Made by a program: the position numbers and the translations under genes. A stretch of 7,896 nucleotides of DNA from an uncultured Collinsella sp. GTDB lineage: Bacteria; Actinomycetota; Coriobacteriia; Coriobacteriales; Coriobacteriaceae. Position 1 is the stretch's first letter. Each line of letters begins with the position of its first letter. The stretch spans positions 1-7,896 of the forward strand of contig UQZC01000066.1 in assembly GCA_900545505.1 (NCBI GenBank), read 5' to 3'. Under the pieces are notes generated by a model. The model did no database searches, was not told the DNA's origin, and saw only the letters and a list, made by a program, of their open reading frames with translations. Shown piece by piece: positions 1 to 6,648 of this stretch.

Positions 1-20
1 GAGCCGACGGCTGCGGCGCC

Positions 21-797
21 CTATTCGCTCAGGGGGCGCAAGGATGCTTCTTCGAAGTGGAAGACGCACAAGCCGCTCTCGGTCTCAATGCATGCGCGGC
101 CGCAATCGTCGACCGTTCTAAATATGCCTCGTGCCAGCTCGTCTCCAGCGGGGGAGCGGGCGATAACGTGCTTCCCGATCCAATTAAGGTGGGCGATATA
201 TTCGTCGTGGACGGGCGCGAGCGGACCGGCATCTTCTTCCTTGGCGTTGAGGCGCTCTGCCCAGGCATCTGCAGCGTCTATAACTGCGTGATAGACCTCA
301 TCGAGGAGCATGTCGACGGCAGGTACGCTCTCGTTGAGATCCGAGAGACCGATTGCCGGCAGGCCGCCATCGGGCACCTCTTGGGGCGCATAGTTCACAT
401 TGACGCCAATGCCGCAGACGGCGAAAGGTTTGCCTTCGTTATCGCGTGCGGCCTCGACCAGAATGCCGCCGAGCTTGCGTCCTCGCGCGACAAGGTCGTT
501 GGGCCATTTAAGGCGAATCTCGTTTGCAAGACCCTGCTTTTCGAGTGCTTCGAGCACCGCTAGGCCGCTGACGGCGGCAAGACCAGAGAACTTTGCAGGA
601 TTAACGCATGGGCGCAGGACAAGCGAAAGCAATAAGTTGCCGACGGTTGAGTCCCACTTGTGCCCGCGCCGGCCGCGCCCTGCTGTTTGAGCCCGGGCGG
701 CAAGTCCTGTGCCGTGCGGCGCTCCCTGTTTTCCTGCTTCGAGCAGGTCATCGTTGGTCGATCCGGTTACGTCGACTATCGTTAATTGGGCATCCAT
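21..797 (-). CDS. birA: Biotin--[acetyl-CoA-carboxylase] ligase, monofunctional (BirA/BPL type without HTH)
   Basis: The 258-residue protein matches the biotin protein ligase catalytic domain. This enzyme makes biotinyl-5'-AMP from biotin and ATP and transfers biotin to a carrier-protein lysine. Visible motifs are STN at residues 13-15, the adenylate-binding loop GRGRRG at 40-45, KWPND at 97-101 (Lys98 is the usual catalytic lysine), the KLGGILVE strand at 108-115 and GIGVNVN at 129-135, followed by a small C-terminal beta domain (about 205-256). The protein starts directly at the catalytic domain, so it lacks the N-terminal winged helix of E. coli BirA and should not be a repressor. I chose the ATG at 797 because a near-perfect Shine-Dalgarno lies upstream (808-816) and the next 27 codons upstream have no family similarity. 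It is transcribed divergently from the FASII operon, whose accB encodes its likely substrate. The stop is TAG at 23-21. Confidence 0.93.
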   Translation of the reverse strand: MDAQLTIVDVTGSTNDDLLEAGKQGAPHGTGLAARAQTAGRGRRGHKWDSTVGNLLLSLVLRPCVNPAKFSGLAAVSGLAVLEALEKQGLANEIRLKWPNDLVARGRKLGGILVEAARDNEGKPFAVCGIGVNVNYAPQEVPDGGLPAIGLSDLNESVPAVDMLLDEVYHAVIDAADAWAERLNAKEEDAGPLAPVHDEYIAHLNWIGKHVIARSPAGDELARGIFRTVDDCGRACIETESGLCVFHFEEASLRPLSE

Positions 798-807
798 AGC
801 GGCTGCT

Positions 808-816
808 ACCTCCTTA
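808..816 (-). promoter_or_regulatory. Ribosome binding site of birA
   Basis: Read on the minus strand this is TAAGGAGGT, a 9-base match to the anti-Shine-Dalgarno sequence, ending 10 bases before the ATG at 797. It decides the start: the upstream in-frame ATG near 878 would place this motif inside the coding region. A weak minus-strand promoter could lie just upstream (TCGACA at 846-841, 17-base spacer, TATTCA at 823-818), but its -10 matches consensus at only three positions. Confidence 0.8.
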
Positions 817-891
817 TTGAATAAGTGAATGACGCAATGGTGTCGAGAGATAGACACAATGTGAAGCCTTTGTCGCATTTGGACAATTTAA

Positions 892-907
892 TGTTAACAC
901 GTTAACA
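892..907. promoter_or_regulatory. 16-bp perfect palindrome, candidate operator of the FASII operon
   Basis: The sequence TGTTAACACGTTAACA has two perfect 7-base inverted arms (TGTTAAC and GTTAACA) around a 2-base centre. It lies in the spacer between birA and fabH, 67 bases before the fabH ATG and 95 bases from the birA ATG. Its size and symmetry fit a dimeric helix-turn-helix repressor, such as TetR or MarR family proteins. It overlaps both weak promoter candidates for fabH. It does not match the FapR, FabT or E. coli BirA operator patterns as I know them. The regulator is not encoded here. The palindrome is seen directly; the operator role is inferred. Confidence 0.6.
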
Positions 908-928
908 AAGACTGAAATGCGTTATCCT
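902..928 (+). promoter_or_regulatory. Weak candidate promoter of the fabH operon
   Basis: The best -35-like hexamer is TTAACA at 902-907 (5 of 6 to consensus), inside the right arm of the palindrome. A -10-like TATCCT sits at 923-928 (4 of 6) with a short 15-base spacer. This would start transcription near 935 and give a leader of about 40 bases. An alternative -10 is TTTAAT at 887-892 (5 of 6), but it has no acceptable -35. Either placement puts the palindrome across the promoter. The exact assignment is uncertain. Confidence 0.3.
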
Positions 929-939
929 CTCTTGGTCGA

Positions 940-955
940 TGTAAACACGTCAACA
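940..955. promoter_or_regulatory. Second, degenerate copy of the 16-bp palindrome
   Basis: TGTAAACACGTCAACA matches the palindrome at 892-907 at 14 of 16 positions, with one change in each half-site and the same central AC. It begins exactly 48 bp after the first copy and ends 18 bases before the fabH ATG, next to its Shine-Dalgarno. A conserved pair at this spacing suggests two operator sites, one over the promoter and one in the leader. The regulatory role is inferred. Confidence 0.5.
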
Positions 956-961
956 ACTCAA

Positions 962-967
962 AGGAGG
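962..967 (+). promoter_or_regulatory. Ribosome binding site of fabH
   Basis: AGGAGG lies 6 bases before the ATG at 974, which is ideal spacing. It fixes the fabH start at 974 rather than at the in-frame ATG at 917, which has no Shine-Dalgarno and whose extra residues have no family similarity. A GTG at 971 is also in frame but is too close to the site. Confidence 0.85.
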
Positions 968-973
968 TTAGTG

Positions 974-1921
974 ATGGGTTTCACGATTCTTGGAACAGGC
1001 TCGGCGCTTCCTGAGCGCAGCGTTTCCAATGACGAGCTGTCTGAGTTCCTCGATACCTCGGATGAGTGGATTTTTACTCGCACAGGTATCAAGGGCCGCC
1101 ACGTCTGCACCACCGAGTCACTTGACGACCTTGCCGTAGCGGCGAGCGAGCGGGCACTCCAGGTGTCCGGAATCGACGCGAGCCAGCTGGATCTGATCGT
1201 CTGCTCGACGACGACGGGTGACCACCTTGTTCCCGCCGAGGCGTGTGCCGTTGCTGAGCGACTTGGCGCGACGTGCCCTGCCTTCGATGTCTCGGCGGCT
1301 TGTGCCGGCTTCGATGTCGCCGAGGGCTATATCGCCCGCAGCCGTTCCGAGCGCGTGCTTGTTGTTGCTGCCGAGCAGATGACGCGCGCGCTCGACTGGA
1401 CCGACCGTGCCACCTGCGTGCTTTTTGGCGATGGGGCAGGCGCCGCAGTGATTGAAGCTGGGGGAGACAACCCCCTTGCCGTTGAGCTTTCGACGGCGCC
1501 CGACGTCGAGACGTTGCGCGTTCCCGGTCTGGTCGGTACCTCGCCGTTTAGGGCTTCCGCAGATAGCGCGAGCGTGCTGTCCATGAACGGCCGCCGCGTG
1601 TTCAAGTTCGGCGTCAACGCCATCTGCGACACGGTCCATAAGCTTGCGATCGATGCGGGCATTTTGGTCGAAGACATCGATCATTTTGTATTCCATCAGG
1701 CTAACGAACGAATCCTGAGCCAGGCGGTCAAGCGCCTGGGCGTGCCGGACGAGCGCGTGGTTCGCACGTTGCGCGAGACCGGCAACATTTCGAGCGCATG
1801 CATTCCGCTTGCCCTCGACCGGCTGGCAAACGCCGGTGCACTTCACACAGGCGACACCATCGCCTTGGTTGGATTTGGCGCCGGTCTGGATATAGGTGGC
1901 TATCTGCTTCGTTGGAAGTAG
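974..1921 (+). CDS. fabH: 3-oxoacyl-[acyl-carrier-protein] synthase III (KAS III)
   Basis: FabH starts fatty acid synthesis by condensing an acyl-CoA primer with malonyl-ACP. The 315-residue protein has the usual family length. The catalytic triad is visible: Cys110 in DVSAACAGF, His241 in FHQAN and Asn271 in ETGNISSA. The N-terminal thiolase-fold signature (SDEWIFTRTGIKGR, residues 29-42) and the C-terminal GFGAGL glycine loop (300-305) are also present. The N-terminus begins directly with the first beta strand (MGFTILGTGSALPE), which supports the ATG at 974. It is the first gene of the operon, 52 bases before acpP. Residues alone do not tell whether acetyl-CoA or branched primers are preferred. 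The stop is TAG at 1919-1921. Confidence 0.96.
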   Translation: MGFTILGTGSALPERSVSNDELSEFLDTSDEWIFTRTGIKGRHVCTTESLDDLAVAASERALQVSGIDASQLDLIVCSTTTGDHLVPAEACAVAERLGATCPAFDVSAACAGFDVAEGYIARSRSERVLVVAAEQMTRALDWTDRATCVLFGDGAGAAVIEAGGDNPLAVELSTAPDVETLRVPGLVGTSPFRASADSASVLSMNGRRVFKFGVNAICDTVHKLAIDAGILVEDIDHFVFHQANERILSQAVKRLGVPDERVVRTLRETGNISSACIPLALDRLANAGALHTGDTIALVGFGAGLDIGGYLLRWK

Positions 1922-1942
1922 TCGCACATAGGAAATAAAAAC

Positions 1943-1953
1943 GCCCCTAGGGC
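1943..1953. other. Short inverted repeat between fabH and acpP
   Basis: The sequence GCCCCTAGGGC can be read as a 4-bp stem GCCC/GGGC with a 3-base loop, or as the perfect 8-bp palindrome CCCTAGGG (1945-1952). It lies in the 52-base gap, 20 bases before the acpP start. There is no T-tract after it, so it is not a convincing terminator. It could be an RNA processing or stability element, or chance. Confidence 0.25.
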
Positions 1954-1973
1954 ACAAACAAAGGAGAACTACC

Positions 1974-2210
1974 ATGGCAGATCAGAAGACCTTCGAGCGC
2001 GTTTGCGACGTTATCCGCGAGACCGCCGGTCTTGACGATGTCGAGATGAAGCCCGAGTCCACGCTCGAGGAGATTGGTCTCGACAGCCTGGGCACCGTCG
2101 AGATCCTCGTTGCCGTCGAGGACGAGTTTGGCATCCAGCTCGATACCGAGGAGAACCCCAAGACGGTCGGCGAGTTCGCCGATACGGTCGAGGCGGCATT
2201 GGAGAAGTAG
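1974..2210 (+). CDS. acpP: Acyl carrier protein
   Basis: This is a 78-residue acidic protein of standard ACP length that carries the growing acyl chain as a thioester in the cytoplasm. The phosphopantetheine attachment serine is Ser38 in the motif GLDSLGTVE (residues 35-43); many ACPs have DSLD or DSLT there, so Gly40 is a small variation. The rest fits the four-helix ACP fold, with the acidic recognition helix after Ser38 (VEILVAVEDEFG). AAGGAG at 1961-1966 sits 7 bases before the ATG. Only 2 bases separate its stop from fabK. It must be charged by a holo-ACP synthase not in this window. Its position in a FASII operon argues for the primary ACP rather than a specialised one. Confidence 0.97.
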   Translation: MADQKTFERVCDVIRETAGLDDVEMKPESTLEEIGLDSLGTVEILVAVEDEFGIQLDTEENPKTVGEFADTVEAALEK

Positions 2211-2212
2211 AG

Positions 2213-3154
2213 ATGCTCAAGACTCCTCTCTGCGATCTGCTCGGCATCGAAAAGCCCGTGTTCCAGGGCGGTATGGCCTGGATTGCCGATGCCTCGCTGG
2301 CGTCCGCAGTGTCCGAGGCGGGTGGCTTAGGCATCATCGCGGCCATGAACGCCGACGCCAACTGGCTTCGCGACCAGATTCATGAGCTGCGCGCCAAGAC
2401 GGATAAGCCCTTTGGCGTCAACGTCATGCTCATGAGCCCGTTTGCCGACGAGGTCGCGCAGGTCGTGATTGACGAGCGAGTGCCGGTCGTCGTGACGGGC
2501 GCCGGCAATCCCGCCAAGTACATGAAGGCGTGGAACGAGGCGGGCATCAAGGTCATCCCGGTCGTTGCCTCGGTGGCGCTGGCGCGCCTCGTGGCACGTC
2601 GTGGAGCCACGGCGGTTGTTGCCGAGGGTACCGAATCGGGCGGCCATATTGGCGAGACCTCGACGATGGCACTGGTGCCGCAGGTCGTCGATGCGGTTGA
2701 CATTCCCGTCGTGGCCGCCGGCGGGATTGCCGACGGCCGCGCGGCGGCCGCCTTTATGCTGGGCGCCGAAGGCGTGCAAGTGGGTACGCGCTTTCTGGTC
2801 GCAGACGAGTGCACCGTCTCGGAGCAGTACAAAGAGATGGTCCTGAAGGCCAACGACACTTCGACGCGTGCGACCGGTCGCTCGACGGGACATCCAGTGC
2901 GCGCCCTCAAGAGCCCCTTCACCAACGCCTATGCCAAGAGCGAGGGTTCCGGCGCGAGTGCCGAGGAGCTCGGTGCTATGGGAACCGGTGCGCTGCGTAA
3001 GGCCGCCAAGGACGGCAACTACGAAGAGGGTTCGTTTTTGTGTGGACAGATTGCCGGCATGGTCAACGAGCGCCAGAGCGCACGCGAAATCGTTGACGAC
3101 CTGGTCGATGGCGCCGAGCGCGTCCTGAAGGGTGCGTGCGCATGGGTGGCGTAG
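2213..3154 (+). CDS. fabK: Enoyl-[acyl-carrier-protein] reductase II (FMN-dependent)
   Basis: FabK reduces trans-2-enoyl-ACP to acyl-ACP, the last step of each elongation cycle, using FMN and NAD(P)H. It belongs to the nitronate monooxygenase/FabK TIM-barrel family, unrelated to FabI. The 313-residue length is typical. Visible family features are the N-terminal PVFQGGMAWIADA segment (residues 15-27), ESGGHIGE at 141-148 with the conserved His145, the phosphate-binding VAAGGIADGRAA strand-loop at 167-178 and the GVQVGTRF segment at 187-194. Nitronate monooxygenases share the fold, but the location between acpP and fabD, as in S. pneumoniae, makes FabK the clear choice. The start ATG is preceded by GGAG at 2201-2204 inside the acpP end, 8 bases away. 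Its 3' end overlaps fabD. FabK enzymes are generally insensitive to triclosan. Confidence 0.95.
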   Translation: MLKTPLCDLLGIEKPVFQGGMAWIADASLASAVSEAGGLGIIAAMNADANWLRDQIHELRAKTDKPFGVNVMLMSPFADEVAQVVIDERVPVVVTGAGNPAKYMKAWNEAGIKVIPVVASVALARLVARRGATAVVAEGTESGGHIGETSTMALVPQVVDAVDIPVVAAGGIADGRAAAAFMLGAEGVQVGTRFLVADECTVSEQYKEMVLKANDTSTRATGRSTGHPVRALKSPFTNAYAKSEGSGASAEELGAMGTGALRKAAKDGNYEEGSFLCGQIAGMVNERQSAREIVDDLVDGAERVLKGACAWVA

Positions 3155-4068
3155 CGTTTTTGTTTGCCGGCCAGGGTGCCCAGCACCCCGCGATGGGCGT
3201 CGACTTGATCGAGACATCGCCGGCGGCTGCCGAGGTGTTCGCCATTGCCGATGAGGTGCGCCCGGGGACGAGCGAGCAGTGCCGGAGCGCCTCCAAGGAG
3301 GAGCTCTCGCAGACCGAGAACACGCAGCCTTGCGTGTTCGTGCACGACTTGGCTGTCGCCGTCGCCCTGCGCGAGCGCGGCGTGGTGCCTGCCGCCTGTG
3401 CGGGATTCTCGCTGGGCGAGGTCGCTGCACTCACCTTTGCGGGGGCATTCGATACGCGAGCGGGTTTTGAGCTCGTGTGTGAGCGCGCGGCATTGATGGC
3501 CACGGCGGCCGAGCGTCACCCCGGCGGCATGCGCGCCGTCATCAAACTTGATGCTGCGCAAGTCGAGAACCTGGCTGCGCAGGCCGGCCAGGACTGCTGG
3601 CCCGTCAACTACAACAGTCCCCAGCAGACGGTTGTGGCCGGAGCGCCCGATGCGCTGCAGCCCCTCGACGTCCTAGTAAAAGAGGCTGGCGGCCGCGCCA
3701 TGAAGGTCGCGGTGTCGGGTGCATTTCATAGCCCCTATATGGCCGAGGCGACCTGTGGCCTTGCCGCATATATTGAGGCCGGTCACGCGCCGTCCCCGTT
3801 GCTCATTCCTGTTTTGGCAAATATGACAGCGGCGCCCTATCCGGCGGACCCCCAGACGGCATCGGATGTCTTGGCCAACCAGGTGAGCCATGCCGTGCGC
3901 TGGGTCGATACGCTGCATGCTTTGCAGGATCAAGGCATCGACACATTTATTGAGGTCGGCCCCGGCAAAACGCTGTCCGGCCTGGTCAAGCGTACGTTGA
4001 GCGACGTTCGTGTGTATTCGTGCGAGACGGCCGAGCAGGTCGCAGCTATTGCCGACGAGCTCGCATAG
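3142..4068 (+). CDS. fabD: Malonyl-CoA:ACP transacylase
   Basis: FabD moves the malonyl group from CoA to ACP. The 308-residue protein has the N-terminal FLFAGQGAQ motif (residues 7-14), the nucleophile Ser90 in GFSLGEV, Arg115 in the ERAALM segment (the likely malonate-carboxylate ligand), catalytic His196 in GAFHSPYM, Gln247 in NQVSHAVRW and the GPGKTLSGL loop at 273-281. The residue before Ser90 is Phe, where E. coli-type enzymes have His (GHSLGE). I chose the ATG at 3142 because AAGG at 3128-3131 is 10 bases upstream; a GTG at 3136 would add two residues but lies only 4 bases from that site. The gene overlaps the fabK end by 13 bases in another frame, suggesting coupled translation. The stop is TAG at 4066-4068, 30 bases before fabG. 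Confidence 0.95.
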   Translation: MGGVAFLFAGQGAQHPAMGVDLIETSPAAAEVFAIADEVRPGTSEQCRSASKEELSQTENTQPCVFVHDLAVAVALRERGVVPAACAGFSLGEVAALTFAGAFDTRAGFELVCERAALMATAAERHPGGMRAVIKLDAAQVENLAAQAGQDCWPVNYNSPQQTVVAGAPDALQPLDVLVKEAGGRAMKVAVSGAFHSPYMAEATCGLAAYIEAGHAPSPLLIPVLANMTAAPYPADPQTASDVLANQVSHAVRWVDTLHALQDQGIDTFIEVGPGKTLSGLVKRTLSDVRVYSCETAEQVAAIADELA

Positions 4069-4098
4069 TCCACAGGGCTGTAACCCGAAAGGAATGAC

Positions 4099-4872
4099 AT
4101 GGGCAACTTGAACAATGGCGCGCTCGAGCGCAACGACTCACGTCGCGTGGCACTGGTCACGGGCGGCTCGCGGGGTATCGGCCGCGCCTGCGCTATCGGT
4201 CTGGCGGAGGACGGCTTTGATATCGCCGTCGTCTATGCCGGCAGCGTCGATGCGGCGCGCGAGACGTGCGACGCCTGCGCGGCGGCTGGCGCCACGGCGC
4301 GCTCATATCAATGTGACGTGGCCGACCCCACTGCCGTCAACGCGTGCGTGGAAGCGGTCCTCAACGACTTTGGCTCCATTTGGGCGCTCGTCAACAACGC
4401 TGGCATCACCCGCGATGGCCTGCTCATGCGCATGGGCGATGACGCCTTCGATCGCGTGCTCGATGTCAACCTTAAAGGAACGTTTAACACGACGCGCGCG
4501 CTCACCAAGACCTTTATGCGCCAGCGCGGCGGCTGCGTCGTCAACATGAGCTCGGTCGTGGGCCTGATGGGCAATGCCGGGCAAGCCAACTACGCTGCCT
4601 CCAAGGCGGGCGTCATCGGCCTGACCAAGGCGGTGGCGCGCGAGCTTGCGCCCCGCAGCGTACGAGTCAATGCGGTCGCCCCCGGGTTTGTCGAGACGGA
4701 TATGACGGCAAAGCTCTCGGAGAAGGTTCGCGCGGCAACCGAGGAGCAGATTCCCCTAAAGCGCATGGCGCGCCCCGAGGAAGTGGCCGGCGTGGTGCGC
4801 TTTTTGGCGAGCGATGCGGCTGCCTACATTACGGGCGAGGTCGTACGCGTCGACGGCGGAATGGCGATGTAG
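4099..4872 (+). CDS. fabG: 3-oxoacyl-[acyl-carrier-protein] reductase
   Basis: FabG is the NADPH-dependent ketoreductase that turns 3-ketoacyl-ACP into 3-hydroxyacyl-ACP. This 257-residue classical short-chain dehydrogenase has the cofactor loop TGGSRGIG at residues 21-28, the CDVAD segment at 72-76, NNAG at 99-102 and the catalytic set Asn124, Ser152 (NMSSVVG), Tyr165 and Lys169 (YAASK). The PGFVETDM loop (195-202) and the C-terminal ITGEVVRVDGGMAM (244-257) are typical of FabG. About ten extra polar residues precede the first beta strand compared with E. coli FabG. AAAGGA at 4088-4093 is 5 bases before the ATG and supports this start. The short-chain dehydrogenase family is broad, but the C-terminus and operon context make FabG secure. 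Confidence 0.96.
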   Translation: MGNLNNGALERNDSRRVALVTGGSRGIGRACAIGLAEDGFDIAVVYAGSVDAARETCDACAAAGATARSYQCDVADPTAVNACVEAVLNDFGSIWALVNNAGITRDGLLMRMGDDAFDRVLDVNLKGTFNTTRALTKTFMRQRGGCVVNMSSVVGLMGNAGQANYAASKAGVIGLTKAVARELAPRSVRVNAVAPGFVETDMTAKLSEKVRAATEEQIPLKRMARPEEVAGVVRFLASDAAAYITGEVVRVDGGMAM

Positions 4873-4911
4873 AAACCAGGGCCGAAGAACGGCTTGGATG
4901 AGGAGACCATG

Positions 4912-6159
4912 ATGGAACAGAGAGTTGCAATCACTGGCATCGGTGCCGTATCGCCGCTCGGCAACACGGCGCTTGCCACCTGGGCGGCCATGTGCGCCGG
5001 CACGTGCGGCATCGGCCCGATCACGCACTTCGATACCGATGCGTTTGCCGTCAAGGTGGCGGCCGAGGTCAAGGGCTTTGACGGCAACGAGTACTTTGGC
5101 AAGCGTGACGCCAAGCATCTGGACCCTTGCGTTCAGTTTGCCCTGGCAGCGTCGGACGAGGCCATGCACGATGCGGGCTTTGATGTCGAGGGCGCCATTG
5201 ATCGCGAGCGCCTGGGCGTCTACGTGGGCTCGGGTGTGGGCGGCATGCAGACACTCGTCGACAACGTCCACACGATCGCCGATCGGGGGCCTCGTCGCGC
5301 ATCGCCTTACATGATCGCGATGATGATTCCCAACATGGCTTCGGGCAACATCGCGATTCGCCATAAGGCAAAGGGCCCGACCCTGCCCGTCGTGACTGCC
5401 TGCGCGACTTCTGCCCATGCGGTGGGTGAGGCGTTCCGCGCCATCAAGCACGGCTATGCCGACGCGATCCTCGCGGGCGGCGCCGAGGCCGCAATTATCC
5501 CCGATGCCGTTGCGGGCTTTACGTCCTGCCGCGCATTGACCACCAACCCTGATCCCGCGACGGCTTGTTGCCCGTTCGATGCAGACCGCGATGGCTTTGT
5601 GATGGGCGAGGGCGCTTGCGTGCTCGTGCTCGAGAGCATGGAACATGCGCAGGCGCGCGGTGCGCACATTTATGCCGAGGTCGTGGGCTACGGCAACACC
5701 GATGATGCCTATCACATCACGAGCCCTGATCCCGAGGCTGCCGGCATTGCCCGCGCGATATCGCTGGCGGTGACCGAGGGCGACGTCAGGCCTTCCGAGG
5801 GTCTCTACATCAATGCTCACGGCACCTCGACCAAGCTCAACGATTCGTCCGAGACGGCGGGCATTAAGCGTGCGCTCGGCGAGGACGCGGCGCGCGCCGC
5901 GCACGTCTCGTCGACTAAGTCGATGACCGGCCACATGATCGGTGCCACGGGCGCCATCGAGGTCATGGCCTGCGCCATGGCGCTTGAGCAGGGCGTGGTG
6001 CCGCCGACCATTAACTACCACACGCCCGATCCCGCCTGCGATCTTGACTACACGCCGAATCGCGCAGTTCGCGCCGACCTTACCTGGGCGCTTTCGACCA
6101 ACCTGGGCTTTGGCGGACACAACGCCGCCATCGCGCTGCGTAGATATACGAGGAGCTAG
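4912..6159 (+). CDS. fabF: 3-oxoacyl-[acyl-carrier-protein] synthase II (KAS II)
   Basis: FabF elongates acyl-ACP by decarboxylative condensation with malonyl-ACP. The 415-residue protein has the KAS II Cys-His-His triad: Cys164 in VVTACATSAHAVG, His303 in NAHGTSTKLND and His341 in SMTGHMIGATGA, with Lys336 in SSTKS. DRDGFVMGEGA (225-235) and the C-terminal LGFGGHNA loop are also visible. The ATG at 4912 is chosen because AGGAG at 4901-4905 is 6 bases upstream; the adjacent ATG at 4909 is too close to it, and an in-frame TTG at 4894 has no good site. The gap after fabG is 39 bases. It is the only KAS I/II-type condensing enzyme visible here, so it probably does most elongation. The stop is 3 bases before accB. 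Confidence 0.97.
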   Translation: MEQRVAITGIGAVSPLGNTALATWAAMCAGTCGIGPITHFDTDAFAVKVAAEVKGFDGNEYFGKRDAKHLDPCVQFALAASDEAMHDAGFDVEGAIDRERLGVYVGSGVGGMQTLVDNVHTIADRGPRRASPYMIAMMIPNMASGNIAIRHKAKGPTLPVVTACATSAHAVGEAFRAIKHGYADAILAGGAEAAIIPDAVAGFTSCRALTTNPDPATACCPFDADRDGFVMGEGACVLVLESMEHAQARGAHIYAEVVGYGNTDDAYHITSPDPEAAGIARAISLAVTEGDVRPSEGLYINAHGTSTKLNDSSETAGIKRALGEDAARAAHVSSTKSMTGHMIGATGAIEVMACAMALEQGVVPPTINYHTPDPACDLDYTPNRAVRADLTWALSTNLGFGGHNAAIALRRYTRS

Positions 6160-6162
6160 AGC

Positions 6163-6639
6163 ATGGATTCCAAAAGACTTGCCGAGATAGCCGATGTTAT
6201 GGAGGACCGCGGCCTCACGCGCGTACGCGTTGAGGAGCCCGATGGCACCGCGGTCGAACTCGAGCGCGCAAGTGCCGCGCAGCCGGTTGCCGTGCCCATG
6301 CCTATGCCGGGTGCCGTGACTGCTCCGGCAGTGGCTCCTGTCGCCATGCCTGCCACCGCACCGGAGCCCGCCGCGCAGGCGCCTGCCGCCGCGCCGGAGC
6401 CCAAGGGCACCGAGGTGACCGCTCCCATGGTCGGCGTTTTCTATGCTGCCCCGGCGCCGGGCGACGAACCGTTTGTGCACGTGGGCTCCAAGGTCAAGGC
6501 CGGCGAGACCCTTTGCATCATCGAGGCCATGAAGGTTCTCAACGAGGTGACGGCCGAGGCAGACGGTGAGGTGCTCGAGATCTGCGTGGCCGACGGCGAC
6601 CTCGTGGAGTTTGGCAGCTGTCTCATGAGGATCGGATAG
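6163..6639 (+). CDS. accB: Biotin carboxyl carrier protein of acetyl-CoA carboxylase
   Basis: AccB carries the carboxylated biotin between the biotin carboxylase and carboxyltransferase sites of acetyl-CoA carboxylase. The 158-residue protein has a short N-terminal helical region (about 1-34), a flexible linker rich in Pro and Ala (about 37-83, with repeated AP and PEP units), and a C-terminal biotinyl domain (about 84-158). The biotin attachment site is Lys124 in IIEAMKVLNEV. APMVGVFYAAPAPG (87-100) is the typical first part of the domain, including the protruding-thumb region of bacterial AccB. AGGAG at 6151-6155 is 7 bases before the ATG. It is the expected substrate of the ligase encoded at the left end of the window and the partner of AccC downstream. 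Confidence 0.96.
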   Translation: MDSKRLAEIADVMEDRGLTRVRVEEPDGTAVELERASAAQPVAVPMPMPGAVTAPAVAPVAMPATAPEPAAQAPAAAPEPKGTEVTAPMVGVFYAAPAPGDEPFVHVGSKVKAGETLCIIEAMKVLNEVTAEADGEVLEICVADGDLVEFGSCLMRIG

Positions 6640-6648
6640 GTGATATCC

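Noticed and set aside
798..878. An upstream in-frame start for birA adding 27 residues.
   Set aside because: The near-perfect Shine-Dalgarno at 808-816 serves the ATG at 797, and the extra segment is too short to be the missing winged helix.
892..955. Assignment of the palindromes to FapR, FabT or E. coli BirA operators.
   Set aside because: The arms TGTTAAC/GTTAACA with a 2-base centre do not match the patterns I know for these regulators, so no regulator name is given.
917..973. An upstream ATG in frame with fabH that would add 19 residues.
   Set aside because: It has no Shine-Dalgarno, the added residues do not resemble FabH, and it would turn the second palindrome copy and the AGGAGG into coding sequence.
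1943..1953. An intrinsic terminator between fabH and acpP.
   Set aside because: The stem is only 4 bp and is not followed by a T-tract on the plus strand.
1118..1975. A 285-codon minus-strand open frame across fabH.
   Set aside because: Antisense shadow of fabH with no recognisable motif.
2327..3430. A 367-codon minus-strand open frame across fabK and fabD.
   Set aside because: Low-complexity Arg/Ala/His composition, no family signature, and fully covered by two conserved genes on the other strand.
4069..4098. A GGG/CCC mini-hairpin in the fabD-fabG gap.
   Set aside because: Three base pairs are not meaningful in GC-rich DNA, and there is no T-tract.
4756..6480. A 574-codon open frame on the minus strand across fabF and accB.
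   Set aside because: It lies antisense to clearly conserved genes, is rich in Arg, His, Gly and Ala as expected for a shadow frame in GC-rich DNA, and shows no recognisable domain.
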